Assembly: GCA_006176705.1 (NCBI GenBank)
Contig: QRFJ01003064.1
Coordinates: 1-64,000 of the forward strand
Reading direction: 5' to 3'
Length of the DNA: 64,000 nt
From: Cocos nucifera
Lineage: Eukaryota > Streptophyta > Magnoliopsida > Arecales > Arecaceae
Shown: in pieces, positions 21,274-34,714 of the stretch
How positions within the stretch are numbered: the first letter of the stretch is position 1
How the letters are laid out: each line of letters begins with the position of its first letter
The notes under the pieces: model-generated
The model's database searches: none
What the model was told of the DNA's origin: nothing
The model's input: only the letters and a program-made list of their open reading frames with translations
Translations under genes and position numbers: made by a program

Positions 21274-23556
21274 TGTTAGATAGGTGTGCCATAGAAGCCA
21301 GATTGGCTGACACTTGTAATACACATCTAAGGACAAAATTATAATTTTGACTAAAAATAATAAAATAGATTATTTTCTATCACAGTGTGTATTTGAAAGT
21401 GTCTGTGATACATCTCTTGAATTAATGGCAATGATAGTTCATATTTTCAAGAGTTGAAAATTTAAGATATGAATTTTAATTATTAACTCATAAAATACTC
21501 CCGACCATAGAATCATCATGAGGATGGTGATTGATCCAGAAGGTTGGTGTATGATCATTTTTTTAGGATAGATGAGTCTTGAGTCTACGGTGTAGAGATA
21601 CCAAAGTAAGAGTACTGATACTGGTTAGAGAACAAGGGCACTGAGCATGACCACCTCCATCAGTCATGAGGAAGTCTACCTTCTCATCAATGACTGGCTC
21701 GAAGCTACAGTGATGTGTCTGGTTCTTTAACCTGAGGTGCATCGGCAGTTCACCTTGAGGGTGTTATAATTTGACTACACCATAACTCGATCTCCTAGCA
21801 ATTCAAAATTCTGAGGTGTATGTTGGCTATATCATATTTATTATAGAAATTAGATTGCACCAATAGAGGATCTATCTACCTCGGTAGATGAGGAGCAGCC
21901 CTATGATGATCATGAGAATCAAGTCCATAAGCCCATGGCCATGGCAGAGTGAAATAATAGAAAGAGTTTCTATTAGGATTTTTATATTGAACTTAAATCG
22001 AATGATTAATTAATATGATGGAAATTAGGGTTTGACGAGATCATCTTAACCCTAATCCGTTCGGAGCACAAGATAGAGGAACTTAATCACATAGGTAATT
22101 GCATCGAGAGGTTTAATTTTAGTTCTGATGGATTGCCACCATATGCTGCTAGGTGTCACTAGTAGATTTTAGGAGTAATTAGAATGATTTGGATGATCGA
22201 TCATACTAGTTGTCTAAATCAGAAAAATTCTGATCCATCGAAAGGTATTTCGATGATATCGATGATAGAGATCACGACATATCCTATTACCATACGAAAC
22301 TGAATCTAATTGGATCATACAAACAAGGATTTGGATATGAATATCATCAATTGGATTAACCCAGTTCAATTGATTTGAATAAAATTTAATTAGGTTCAAA
22401 AAAATCATGCTAGCACACGATTGAGCCTAATGTTCTCCTTTAACAATCATTAAAGCTTGTCTCGACTGAGCTAACTATATTTGAGCTTACTCAGGAATCT
22501 TTGCTTAGTCTGACTGAAGCTTATCTAGGTTAGAAAAGGATTATCTTAATTTATGAGATAAATTTGAGACAACACCTATCATTTTTCGTCACCTGCTAAA
22601 TCTTATCTTCGAACATTGATCAAATGTTGACTATGGACACTTAGACATCTACCCATGTGTCATGCATCTATAGGAGAGTACCTGAGAACTTATCCCCTGC
22701 TAAAAAGCAGACAGAAAGGAGGTACATGCTTAGGAAGGCGTGCGCCCCATGAGAATAAAATATGGAGTTTCATACAAATGGGACTCCAATTACTTCAGGG
22801 AATTAAATTAGGTGGTGCCAAGAAGACTTGTTTGACCCTATCTTGGCACCACCTAAGAAGAGTTTTGAGGGTCTTTAATCTGATTGGATCAGATGATGTC
22901 ATCCTACCAATCAGATCTAGATCTGATTGCACAAAGGGCCATGATTGGCTAGGATGATGTGGCACTACATGGCGCATAGGGTCTATATAAACCCTGTCTG
23001 CACCTAGAATTTAATTATTCTACTTTTAGCCCATGCCATATAGCCCCTCTCCTTCCTTCTTCATGCCACCCTCTGGTCCTCTCTCTTCTCTCCATGCCTA
23101 AGGGACTTTGGGCATGAAGAAGATGCAATCCAAGCAAGTGAAAGATGCTAGAAAAGAAAGAAGGCAGCACTGCTGCAAGAGACAATAACTGTTCTTCAAA
23201 AGTCATTTTAAAAACCTTCAAGATTAGATATAGATCTAATTTTTGGATGATTGATTAAGAGAAAGAAGTTCTTCAGATCCTACCCAAGTGGATACCGATA
23301 GAGGCCAAGTACTTGCATGGCTACATACAGAACCTCAGGCAAATATCGAAATCATCATAGGATAATAGGATTATCAAAAATAAAGATATAATCAAATTAG
23401 ATTTAATTTTTATTTTTATTTTATTATCAGATTAATAAGATTAGATCTGAGAAGTCTCAGATATAATTAAAATCTTAGAAAAAAAAATTTAAAATATTTT
23501 TCCTGATCCAATCAGATCTGAACGAACCTAATCCAAAAAGTAGATTTTTTCCTTCA
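21274..23556 (+). repeat. copia A 5' LTR
   Basis: 2283 bp from TGTTAGATAGGTGTGCC to TTTTTTCCTTCA. It has a TATA motif at 22983 and then a CT-rich R/U5 with a short open frame. No protein domain was found inside. The second half is very AT-rich. Confidence 0.93.
22983..22990 (+). promoter_or_regulatory. TATA box, copia A 5' LTR
   Basis: CTATATAAACCCTGTCTG, conserved at the matching place in all four LTRs of this family (22983, 31090, 52631, 60701). Confidence 0.7.
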
Positions 23557-23558
23557 AC

Positions 23559-23570
23559 TAATATCAGAGC
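23559..23570 (+). other. copia A primer binding site (decayed)
   Basis: TAATATCAGAGC, two changes from TGGTATCAGAGC, two bases after the LTR end. Confidence 0.75.
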
Positions 23571-25437
23571 CAGGTTTCATAATTCATTAGTTCTAATTTT
23601 AATTTATTTTTAATCTAATAATTAGATAATTTTAAATATCACATTAGAAGTGATTATATCTAAAATTAAAAAATTAAAAATTAAATAATCTAGATCTAAG
23701 ATGTATGAGATGCATGACTAGACTAGGAATAGAATTATTCTATATGTAGTCTAGCATTATCATAATTTTAATTTAATTACTTATAATTTTTAGATCTATT
23801 TATTTATTATTTTTTGATATTATAAATATTATAATTATATTTAAAAAATAAAAAATAAATTTATTTAATTTATTCATATGAGATATGATAGATGCATATT
23901 TAGACTAGTTGTAGAATAGTTCTACAAAATTATCTAGAATAAATTTTAATTTGATATGATCAAATTTAAATCTTATTTTTTAGATATTTATGAGATAATT
24001 TAGATCTAAAAATATGCATGATATGATACATGAGATGTATGCAAAACATGTTTTTAGTTAGATCAATTTTTATATATGTGATATATGATGTAGATCTAAC
24101 TAGTTTTGTAGATTTATCATATTTTTTATTAAGACATTCCCCTTGGCCGTCCGATCATAAGAATGAAGTAGGATTTAAAAGCCCTCTCCTCTCATTCGAT
24201 GGGATGTTCTTATGGTATGTAGGGGTGCTGCGTGTTCATCCTTAATCAAAAATCAAAAAACTTATTTGCTGCAAAATCTTAGATCCTGAAATCGTAAGAT
24301 TTTATATACATATTTTGTTTATGAACCCTAAACTTAATTAAGAATTAAGTTTATAAAATATATTAGATCTAAAATTAAGAATTTTCAGATCTAAGATACA
24401 TTTATAAAATTGGATTTGGGCTTGGGTAGCTCAATTAGGTCTAGTGGTTGATCAAACCAAATCAAGAGTTGGTTAGATGGGATCAAGAGTGCTTAAATTG
24501 ACCAGCCTAATAGGATTAAGTCTAGGTCAAAGTTGAGTCACATGAGTGATCGATCAAGTTAAGACCTAATTAGGCTCAGTGGTTAGAGTTTAGATTATAG
24601 GCTAATCCAATTAATTCTAGCTCAATAATTTGGTGTCTAAGGTAAGTTTGGCAGATATAATTGACTGATTTTTAATTGGAAGTTACTCGACTCGAATGTA
24701 TTCTTATCGAGTTAATGGCATATTTCTTCCACCGATCTCACTTACCTAGCCATATTTGTTGGCCTAGTCCTGATCTAAGGTGGCTAATTATCCAAGCTAA
24801 CCCATGCCACTAGGTTAGTCATAATGGTTATGGCTATGTCAAGTTAAGATTAAAGAGATCTAAATCAAATCTTCCTAAGAAAAGATTAAGTCTAAGATCT
24901 TCCACCATTGTACATGTGCAGGCCCTTTCCAAGGTTGATTGTTCTCGACTGGTCATAGTGGTTCAGTTGCATCAGAAAGATGCAACCATGTCTATTAGAC
25001 ATTGGATGCTACGGACTGGAGGATGGATTGGGCTTAATATTTTGGATATGGTGAGAGACCCAATTAGGAATCCAATCTATATAAATGGTGGGTCTGACTT
25101 AACTAAGAAGTGGATCAATATTCCGAACATGATAAGATTCATGAATTAGAGACCAAGTCTGGGTACACTATGATTAGAGAATCATTGACAAGAGTTGTTC
25201 ACTCATTGGCTAACCCATCACCAATAATTGTTAGGTGAGGTTATGAGTCAGTTGATGGGACAGCACCATCCACTAAAAATTAGTAATCATGAAGATTTTT
25301 GCATCTTTACAGGAGTATAGAGATCCGAGAAAATGGTGGAAGCTAATTTATTTAAAAATTAAATTTTTAAATAAATTGATCAAGTCTTAATTATAAAATC
25401 TAATTAAAAACTTTGACTCTCTACAGAAAAAAGAAAA
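23571..25437 (+). repeat. copia A untranslated leader
   Basis: A 1.87-kb AT-rich leader without a credible ORF, alignable by eye with the copia B leader (53227-55090) and in part with copia-C. A splice-acceptor-like CTCTACAG stands just before the gag ATG, so the leader may have held an intron; this is inference. The 77-residue open frame at 24916 matches nothing I know. Confidence 0.7.
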
Positions 25438-28400
25438 ATGTCTGCGTCCAACCCACTAGCCCATATCCTGGACACCCATAGACTGATCGAATCCAAGTAC
25501 AAGAATTAGCTTCAAAACTTCAAAATTATTTTAGATTTTGAGAAGTTGACTCATGTATTGGACCAAAATTTTTCCACCTTACCAGTTCGTTCGTCCACTA
25601 AACAAAGAGCATCTCTTGACAAATGGATGGATGAAGATAATAAGGTCAGATGCTACATATTGGGCTCGATGTCTGATGAACTTCAGCACCAACATGAAGA
25701 TATCAAGACTATCCATCAAATATTGGCTCACCTGCAAAAGTTGTTTGGTGAACAGAGTCATGCAGCTAAATATCAGATCACTAAATAACTATTTAAGGCT
25801 AAAATACATGATAGACAGTTAGTCCAAGATCATTGTCTGATAATGATCAAGGACCTGAAAGAGCCTGAGAAGTTCAGAGTGAAGTTAGATCAGGATCTGT
25901 AGAATGATATAATTCTTCAGTCCTTGACTGATGCATATGGGCAATTCATCATGAACTATCATATGCATAAACTTCAGAATACTCTGGTCGAGCTTATGAA
26001 TATGTCGGTTACTGCTGAGCTTTCTATGAAAGGTTCTAAAGGCTCAGTACTTGCTATGGAATGGACTTCTTTCAAGAGAAAGTCTTTTGGAAAGAAGAAA
26101 TCTATAAAAAAGCAGAAGGTGGAAAGTGGAAAGAAAAGAAAACAGAGCTGAAGAAGAAGGCCACTGACAAAGAAAAGTATTTTTATTGTAATACTGATGG
26201 CCACTGAAAGTGGAACTACCCTACATACCTAGCCACCTTGAAGAATAAGAAGGAGACAGATCCTTCTAGAGGTATGCTCGTTATTCAATCTAACCTTACG
26301 ATTTCTTCGGCATCCAATTGGATGCTTGACTCTGGTTCTAGTGCTCATTTATGTACTTCTATGTAGAGTCTTAAGGATAGCAGGAGGCTGAGGGATGGTG
26401 AGATGATCCAACACGTTAGAAATGGAGCAAGGGTTGCTATTATGGCCGTAAGAAACTATCCTCTTCGACTACCGTCTGGCTTAGATTTAGTACTTAAGAA
26501 TTGTTATTATGTGCCTACTGCAAGCAGAAATTTAATTTCTATTTCATGTTTAACACAAGAAGGCTATATAATTAGTTTTCCTAAGGAATATTATAATATT
26601 TTTTATGAAAAAAATAAAATTGCAAGTGGTTTCTTCATTAACGGTCTCTATCAGTTACATATTGATGTATCTATTTTTAATATCGAGCAAAATATGAATG
26701 CTATAAGATCAAAACGACCTAGGGATAGTCCAAATGATAGGTATCTATGGCACCTAAGGCTAGGTCATATAGCAGAAGATAGGATTAACAAATTGAAAAA
26801 AATTGGGCTATTGAGTCCATTGACTTTCAAGTCATTATGAATCATGTCTTCATGGCAAAATGACTAAGCTTTCTTTTGTAGGACATAGGAAAAGGGCCAT
26901 GGAACTACTTGCCTAGTACATACTGATGTGTACGGTCCATTTGATGTGCCAACTAGAGATAATTTTGACTACTTCATAATCTTTACCGATAATTTATCTC
27001 AATATGGATATGTGTATCTTATGAGACACAAGTCTGAAGCCTTTGAAAAGTTTAAAAAATTTAGACATGAAGTCGAAAAGTAAACTGAAAAATCCATTAA
27101 GGTTCTTCGATCAGATCGAGGAGGTGAATACCTTAGTCGAGAATTCCTAGACTATCTCAAGTAAAATAGTATAGTCTCTCAATGGACTCTATCTGGAACA
27201 CCTCAACTCAATGGAATTTTAGAATGGAGGAGCCGGATCCTATTAGATATGGTTCGATCCATGATGAGCTTCATAGACCTCCCTAATTTTCTTTAGGGAC
27301 ATAGTTTGTTAACTGCTATATATTTACTAAATAAGATTTCCTCTAAAATCGTTCCTACCACACCGTATGAGATATGACATGATGAAAAATCAAATTTTAG
27401 TCATCTCAGAATTTGGGATTGTTCAGATCATGTCAAAAAACAACAAGCAGATAAGTTTGACTATAGGTCCTTTAGAGCTCGATTCATAGGATATCCTAAA
27501 GAGTCATTAGGATATTATTTCTAAATTTCAGAAGACCATAATGTGATTGTAAGTCGGCATGTCATCTTTCTTGAAAAATAGTTTATTCAAGATGGCGGCA
27601 TTGGAAAGAAGATCAAGCTTGAGGAGAAAGTCTTACAAAAGCAACGAGCTAAGGATCCTATGAAACCAAATCAGGTTGAGCCAATATAATCACTACCTCC
27701 TTCACCTCGTAGATCGAAAAGGATTTTTCTTCCTTCTGAGAGGTACTTAGATACTATTTTAGAGGAAGTAGAGAAAATATTCCTCGTAGGTAATGGGGTT
27801 CATGGTGATGATCCCAAAATCTATGATAAGGTGATATCGGATATCGACTCCGAAAAATGGTTAGAGGTAATCAAGTTAGAAATTAACTCGATGTACTCAA
27901 ACCAAGTCTAAATCTTGATAGATCCACCGGAAGGTATAGTACCTATTGGGTATAAATGGATCTACAAGAGAAAGATTGATGTAGATGAAAATGTGGAGGC
28001 ATTCAAAGCTAGATTAGTGACAAAAGGTATAGTCAATATAAAGAAATTGACTATCAGGATACCTTTTCATCAATAACCATGCTAAAATCCATCCGCACAT
28101 TGCTTACTGTTGTAGCCTATTTCAATTATGAAATATGACAAATGGATGTAAAAATGGCATTCTTAAATGGATACCTTGAGGAAAATATCTATATGAAATA
28201 ACCACTCACATCCAGTCACTCACATCCAGTGATGTTGATCACAAAGTATGCAAGCTGCAAAGGTCCATATATGGACTTAAGCAAGCATCTTAAAGTTGGA
28301 ATACTCATTTTAATGATGTGATCAAATTATTTGATTTCATCAAGAATGAGGAGAAATCATGTATTTTCAAAAAGATCAGTGGAAGCGCTATTGTCTTCCT

Positions 28401-29378
28401 CGTACTGTACGTGGATGATATCCTTCTTATTGGAAATGATATTTTCATGTTGACCATAGTTAAAATATGATTATCTAAAAAATTCTCCATGAAAGACCTA
28501 GAAGAAGCATCCTTCATTCTAGGAATTAAGGTCTATAGAGATAGACCGAATAGGATGCTAGGTCTTTCACAGAAGATGTACATAAAGGAAGTGCTAAAGA
28601 GGTTTAGCATGGAAAACTCTAAGAGGGTATTGGTACCCTTCAGACATAGCATTCATCTCTCCAAGAAAATGTATCCCAACATACCTGAGGAGATTGAACG
28701 CATGAGCAAGATTCCTTATGCTTCAGCAATAGGGAGTCTCATGTATGCCATGTTATGTACACGACCTGATATAGCCCATGTTATAAGTGTCACGAGCAGA
28801 TATCAGTCGAATCTAGGTGAAGAACACTGGACTTAAGTGAAATGTATCCTTAAGTATTTGAGAAGAACTAAGGATATATTATTGGTTTTATGTAATGAAG
28901 AACTCTAAGTCTAGGGGTATACAGACTCAAATTTTATGTTCGATATAAATGATCGAAAGTCGACATGTAGGAGTCTGTTTGTGTATAATGGTGGTGCTGT
29001 CAATTGGAAGAGTTTCAATAGCAGATTCCACCATGAAAGCAGAATACATCGCTGCGTCAAAAGCTACGAAGGAGGCATTCTAGTACAAGAAGTTTGCCGC
29101 AGAGATTGAAATGATGCCATCAGATGCCATTCCTCTGTACTGCGATAATAATGGTGCCATAGCCCTAGCTAAGAAGTCGAGATCTCATCAGAAATCTAAG
29201 CACATCGAGCGATGATATCACCTCATCCACGATTACCTCAAAAAAGGTTACGTCAAGGTCAAGAGAGTCAACTCTGCAGACAATGCGATAGACCCAAATC
29301 ACAAAGTCATTTAGCCAGCAGAAGATCGAAGCCCACCTTGAGAAGATGGAACATAGATTTATAGCCAATTGGCTTTAG
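25438..29378 (+). pseudogene. copia A gag-pol polyprotein remnant
   Basis: Starts at ATG 25438 (MSASNPLAHILDTHRLIE). Gag block: LDKWMDEDNKVRCYILGSM and ILAHLQKLFGEQS; knuckle remnant KYFYCNTDGH. Protease: SNWMLDSGSSAHLCTSM near 26310, DSG intact. GAG-pre-integrase: YLWHLRLGHIAEDRINKL near 26740. Integrase core: HTDVYGPFD, YFIIFTDNLSQYGYVYLM, VLRSDRGGEYLS, TPQLNGILE (26920-27230). RT: YKWIYKRKID, QMDVKMAFLNGYLEENIYM, VLYVDDILLIG (about 28400). RNase H: TRPDIAHVISV, STMKAEYIAAS, YCDNNGAIALA, ending NWL* at 29378. Many stops replace Gln or Trp, and several frameshifts are present. Inactive. Confidence 0.92.
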
Positions 29379-29380
29379 GT

Positions 29381-29392
29381 CAAGTGAAAGTT
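29381..29392 (+). other. copia A polypurine tract
   Basis: CAAGTGAAAGTT just before the 3' LTR. Copia B has the better preserved CAAGTGGGAGTT. Confidence 0.65.
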
Positions 29393-31662
29393 TGTTAGAT
29401 AGGTGTGCCCTAGAAGCCAATTAGCTGACACTTGTAATACACTTCTAAGGGCAAAATTATAATTTTAACTATAAATAATAAAATGAGTTATTTTCTATCA
29501 TAGTGTGTATTTGAAAATGTCTATGATACATCCCTTGAGTTAATGGCAATGATAGTTCATATTTTCAAGATTTGAAAATTTAAGACATGATTTTTCATTA
29601 TTAACTCATAAAATGCTTTCGATCGTAGGATCATCATGAGGATGATAATTGATCTAAAAGATTGGTGTATGATCGCTTCTTCAGGATAGATGAGTCTTGA
29701 ATTTACGGTATAGAGACACCGGAGTGAGAGTACAGATACTCATTAGAGAACGAGGGCACTGAGCGTGACCACCTCGAACAGTCATAAGGAAGTTTACCTT
29801 CTCATCGATGACTGGCTTGAAGTTGCAGTAGTGTGTCTGGTTCTTTGACCTGAGGTGCATTGACAGTTCACCTTGAGGGTGTTATAGTTTGACTATACTA
29901 TAACTCGGTCTTCTAGCCATTCAAAATCCTGAGGTGTATGTTGGCTATAGCATGTTCATTGTAGAAATTGGATTACACCAATAGGGGATCTATCTACCTC
30001 GGTAGATAAGGAGCAGCCCTATGATGATTATAAGAATCAAGTCCATAAGCCCATGGCCATGGCAGACTGAAATAATAGAAAGAGTTTCTATTAGGATTTT
30101 CACATTGGACTTAAATTGAATGATTAATTCATATGATAAAAATTAGGGTTTGACGAGATCACCTTAATCCTAATCCGTTCGGAGCTCAAGATAGAAGAAC
30201 TTAATCACATAGGTAACTGCACCGAGAGATTCGCTTTCAGTTCTGATGGATTGCCACCATATGCTGCTAGGTATCACTGGTGGATTTTAGAAGCAATTAG
30301 AATGATTTGGATGATCGATCATATTAGTTGTCTGAATCAGAAAAGTTTTGATCCATTTGAAGGTGTTTTGATGATATCGATGATAGAGATCGCGACATAT
30401 CCCATTATCATACGAAACTGAACCTAACTGGATCACACAAATAAGAGTTTAGATTTGAATATCATCAATTGAATTAATCTATTTCAATTAATTTGAATAA
30501 GATTCAATTAGGTTCAAGAAAATCGTGCTAGCACACGATTGAGCCTAATATTCTTCTTTAACAATCATTAAAACTTGTCTCGACTAAGCCAAATGTGTTT
30601 GTGTTTGGGCTCACTCAGAAACCTTTGCTTGGTCTGACTGGAGCTTGTCCAAGTCAGAAAAGGATTATCTTAATTTATGAGATAAATTTAAAATAATACC
30701 TGCCATTTTCCATCACCTATTAAATCTTGTCTTCGGACATTGGTCAAATGTTGAACACTTAGACATCTGTCCATATGTTATGCATCCATAGGAGACTACC
30801 TAGAGACTTATCCTCCTACTAAAAAGCAGACAGGAAGGGGGGAGCACGCCTCCCATGAGGATAAAATATGGAGTCCCATACAGATAGGACTCCAGTTACT
30901 TTAGGGAATTAAATTAGGTGGCGCCAAGAAGACTTGTTTGACCCAGTCTTGGTGCCACCTAAGGAGAGTTTTGAGGGTCTCTAATCTGATTGGATTAGAT
31001 AATATCATTCCACCAATCAGATTTAAATCTGATTGCATAAAGGGCTGTGATTGTCCAGGATGATGTGGCATTGCATGGCGTAGCAAGGTCTATATAAACC
31101 CTGTCTGCGCCTAGAATTCAATTCTTCTGCTTTTAGCCCATGCCACATATTCCCTCTCCCTACTTCTCCATGCCACCCTTTGGTCCTCTCTCTCCTCTCC
31201 ACGTCCAAGGGACTTTGGGCACGAAAAAGGTACGATCCAAGCAAGTGAAAGACGCCAGGAAAGGAAAAAGGCAGTACTGCTGCAAGAGACAATGGCTGTT
31301 CTTCAAAAGCTATTTTAAGGATCTTTAAGATCAGATCTAGATCTGATTTTTGGAGGATTGATTGAGAAGAAGAAGATCTTCAATTCCTGCCCGAGTGGAT
31401 ACTGGTAGAGGTCGAGCACTTGCGTGGCTACATTCAGAACCTCAGGCAAATATCGGGATCATTATAGGATAATAGGATTACCCAAAATTAAGATATAATC
31501 AAATTAGATTTAATTTTTATTTTTATTTTATTATCAGATCAATAAGATTAGATCTGAGGAGTCTCAAATCTAATTAAGATCTTAGAGAAAAATTTTAAAA
31601 TATCCCTCATAATCCAATCAGATCTGAACGAACCTGATCCAAAAAATAGGTTTTTTCCTTCA
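29393..31662 (+). repeat. copia A 3' LTR
   Basis: 2270 bp, TGTTAGATAGGTGTGCCC to TTTTTTCCTTCA, colinear with the 5' LTR. It shares the GATAGGTGTG opening that sets copia A apart from copia B (GATATATRTG). TATA motif at 31090. Confidence 0.93.
31090..31098 (+). promoter_or_regulatory. TATA box, copia A 3' LTR
   Basis: TCTATATAAACCCTGTCTG, as in the other LTRs; would read toward the gypsy1 right half. Confidence 0.65.
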
Positions 31663-31667
31663 CTACA

Positions 31668-34098
31668 GTCTTTTCAAAAATTGATCTTAGATCTGACTAT
31701 TGGCAAGTTCGAATGTTTGAAGAGGATCTCTACAAAACAGCCTTTAAAACTCATGAAGGACATTATGAATTCACTGTCATGCCTTTTGGTTTGACTAATG
31801 CACCTGCAACCTTCCAAAGCCTTATGAATTCTGTTTTTAAACCCTTCTTAAGGAAGTTTGTTTTGGTGTTCTTTGATGATATTCTTATCTATAGTGCTGA
31901 CAAACACCAATATATTTTGCATCTTAAATTGGTATTGCAGGCCATGAGGGATCACCAATTATTTGCTAAGAGGAGTAAGTGTACTTTTGGTAGCTCGGAG
32001 GTTGAGTATTTGGGTCATATAATATCTTCAAAGGGGGTTCACACCGACATGAGCAAGTGGATGCTGTTAAGAAGTGGCCAGAACCCAAAAATTTTAAACA
32101 ATTGAGAGGATTCTTGGGCCTCACTAGATATTATAGGAGGTTTGTCAAAAATTATGGATCCATAACCAAGCCCCTGACAGATTTATTAAAGCAGGACTCT
32201 TTTGTGCGGACAGCTACGGCACGAGAAGCTTTTCAGTTCCTTAAACAAGCCATGGTGACGGCTCCTGTTTTAGCTCTACCAGATTTTACTAAAGATTTTG
32301 TTGTGGAGACTGATGCCTCGGGGCATGGAATAGGAGCAGTCCTCATGCAGTCAGGCCACCCAATTGCTTTTATTAGTAAAGCATTATCTTCTCGGAATAA
32401 ATTGTTATCGGCTTATGAGAGGGAGCTTCTAGCAATCTTGCTTGCAGTGAAGAAGTGGCACCATTATTTACAATCCAAGCATTTCACAATTTTGACAGAT
32501 CACCACAACTTAAAGTATCTGTTAGATCAAACACTTCATACTCCCACTCAGCAAGCATGCATGGCCAAGCTAATGCAATTTGATTATGAGATTAAACATA
32601 AGAAGGGCATTAAGAACAAGGTTGCAGATGCTTTATCCAGGGCTCCTCATTTGTCTCTACAAGCTTTAATTTCAACAATTTTGCCAACCGCTTTGTTTGA
32701 ACAGATCAGCAACACTTGGCAAACTGATGCTCACTTGTCTCAATTGATTAAGGACAAGTTAAAAGATCCAGCTATGCATTTAGCTTATACTTGGAACAAC
32801 CAGCAATTGAGAAGAATGGGAAGATTGGTGGTGGGCAAGAATGAACAATTACATAAAAAATTAATGCAATTGATTCATGATTCTAGTACTGGTGGCCATT
32901 CTGGTGTGACTGCAACAATGAAGCGCCTTTCTTCAATTCTTTACTGGCTTGGTATGACCAAGGAAGTTTGAGAATATATTAGAACTTGCTCCATTTATCA
33001 ACGATTCAAACATGAGCTGGTTCCTTCACCTGGTTTGCTGCAACCATTACCCCTTCCATCTATCTTGTTTAGTGATATTACCATGGATTTATAGAAGGCT
33101 TACCAGTATCTCAAGGACGCACGGTGATTTTTGTGGTGGTGGACCGTTTATCAAAATTCAGTCACTTTATGGGCCTCAAACATCCTTTCTCAGCTAACCA
33201 AGTGGCAGAACTTTTCCTTGATAATGTGTATAGGATGCATGGCCTGCCAAGGACTATTACTAGTGACAGAGATTCTCTCTTCCTTAGTGTTTTTTGGAAG
33301 GAACTTTTTAGTTTGCAAGGAGTTCAATTGCAATTCTCTACGGCCTATCATCCACAAATAGATGGGCAAACTGAAGTTGTCAATAGGTGTTTGCAATGTT
33401 ATCTTCATTGCATGATAGGGGACTTACTCCATTCCTAGATTCAATGGCTGTCCTTGGCCCAATTCTGGTATTATACTACTTTTCACTCCACCATCCAGAC
33501 CACTCCTTTTGAAGCCTTGTATGGCATACCTCCTCCGCTGCATCTACCTTATTTTCCTGGTGATTCCAATATTTCTGCTATGGACATTTATCTGCGAGAT
33601 CGTGAATCTGCTTTAGCCATGCTCAAGTACCATTTGCAGCAGGCTTCTCATCGCATGAAAGAGCAAGTTGATAAACATATAACAGATAGGCAGTTTGAAG
33701 TGGGAGACTGGGTATATCTTAAATTATAATAATATCGGCAAACTTTTCTTCGTCCTCCACATCACAAACTCCAACCTAAGTATTACGGACCTTATTAAGT
33801 GTTGGACAAGATTGGTAAGGTTGCTTACAAGTTGAATTTGCCTGTGGAAGCCTCCATTCCTAATGTCTTCCATGTCTCTCAGTTGAAACCTAGCTCTCCA
33901 ACCACTGCACCTGTTGTTCCCTTGATGCTTATCCTCAAGCAATCTTAGATCGACGCATGGTTAAGCAAAAAAATAGTGCAGCCACACAGCTTTTGATTCA
34001 CTGGAGAGGCCACTCTCCTGCTGACGCCTCATGGGAGTTTGCGGATGAACTGCGTGCCAGGTTTCCTTCATTTTTCCTTGAGGACACGAAATCTTAAG
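31668..34098 (+). pseudogene. gypsy1 RT, RNase H, integrase and chromodomain (right fragment)
   Basis: Picks up RT at FSKIDLRSDYWQVRMFEED, then PFGLTNAPATFQSLMN and LVFFDDILIYS (catalytic DD intact). A frameshift near 32048 leads into RFLGL-type tether and RNase H: FVVETDASGHGIGAVLMQSG, LTDHHNLKYLLDQ, VADALSRAP. Integrase: zinc-finger part GGHSGVTATMKRLS, stop at 32969, frameshift near 33086, then VVVDRLSKFSHFMGL, GLPRTITSDRDSLF, TAYHPQIDGQTEVVNR, stop at 33436 (Trp to stop). GPY-like YGPY*VLDKIGKVAYKLNLP near 33790 follows. In another frame the C-terminus reads QLLIHWRGHSPADASWEF, a chromodomain, ending near 34098. Chromodomains are thought to steer integration to particular chromatin. Confidence 0.9.
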
Positions 34099-34105
34099 GG
34101 GGGAG
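34096..34105 (+). other. gypsy1 polypurine tract
   Basis: AAGGGGGGAG, four bases before the 3' LTR. Confidence 0.85.
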
Positions 34106-34109
34106 TAAT

Positions 34110-34385
34110 TGTTACGAAATGGTGTTAGGCGGGAATGTTTGTTTTTGTTTGTTAGGAGTTACTAGAGGAAGAAGGGAGATACACGTGTGTGGATCATAAG
34201 GAGAGGAGAATTGCATCTCTGTTTTTAGCTCTATTTTCTGTTTCAATAAATACAGACCATTGTAATCATTGTGTAGGAAAAAATTTGATTAATAATAGAT
34301 GCAAGAGAGAACAATACCCTCTCTCTGGTTCCTAATTATTGAGTTTTTGCGTGTTCTTGGATTACTTCTGTAATTTCCTTTAACG
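34110..34385 (+). repeat. gypsy1 3' LTR
   Basis: 276 bp, TGTTACGAAATGGTGTTAGG to TTTCCTTTAACG, the uninterrupted partner of the split 5' LTR. Differences by eye include a 3-base indel near GGAGTTACT. Confidence 0.93.
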
Positions 34386-34526
34386 GAAGACAGCAAAAAG
34401 AGATGGGAGAGAGAGGCCGGTCACGCAGTGCAGAGGAGAGAGGCGCAGTGGAAGGAAAGAGGCGAGCGGGAGAGGCAAGAGCGGTGCGAAAGAGGAGAAC
34501 GCCGGCAAGAAGCGATAGAGGGCTAG

Positions 34527-34698
34527 GGTTCAGTTGGGGTGTTGAGCGTGCGAAATGGGAGAAATTTTCCCTGTTTCGGCCCTTAAGTAACGAAGGGCCC
34601 GCCTGTTACCGGGGTTCGGTTGGGGCGTTTAAGCATGCGAAGGGGGGGAAAGATCCCATTTCGGCCCTAGGTAACGAAGGGCACCATCTGAGCAGGCG
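34527..34698. repeat. 86-bp tandem duplication
   Basis: Units from 34527 and 34613 share GGTTCRGTTGGGG, GTTTCGGCCC/ATTTCGGCCC and GTAACGAAGGGC in order. Confidence 0.7.
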
Positions 34699-34714
34699 GG
34701 CCCTAATACTGCTG

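Larger units (their letters stand above)
21274..31662 (+). mobile_element. copia A: complete Ty1/copia element with 2.3-kb LTRs
   Basis: 10,389 bp, bounded by TGTTAGATAGG and CCTTCA, with a perfect 5-bp target duplication CTACA (21269-21273 and 31663-31667). Layout: LTR 21274-23556, primer site, 1.87-kb leader, gag-pol remnant 25438-29378, polypurine tract, LTR 29393-31662. It is inserted in the RT coding region of gypsy1. Copia B (50920-61281) is a sibling with the same layout and size. The two LTRs differ at many sites by eye, mostly transitions. Coding is broken by many stops and frameshifts, so the element cannot move by itself. Confidence 0.95.
11604..34385 (+). mobile_element. gypsy1: Reina-like Ty3/gypsy chromovirus with two nested insertions
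   Basis: The ends are TGTTACG...TTTAACA/G, flanked by GAAGA at 11599-11603 and 34386-34390 (5-bp target duplication). Subtracting the two nested elements leaves about 5.0 kb with 276-bp LTRs: 149 bp (11604-11752) plus 127 bp (19108-19234) on the left, 276 bp (34110-34385) on the right. Order is LTR, primer site, gag, protease, RT, RNase H, integrase, chromodomain, polypurine tract, LTR. Short LTRs, small size and a C-terminal chromodomain fit the Reina lineage. The LARD at 11753-19102 and copia A at 21274-31662 inserted later. The coding frame has only a handful of stops and about four frameshifts, so it is not very old. Confidence 0.9.

Noticed and set aside
19402..34098. Endogenous pararetrovirus as an explanation for the gypsy-type RT
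   Set aside because: Both gypsy elements have LTRs, primer sites, an integrase and a chromodomain, which pararetroviruses lack.
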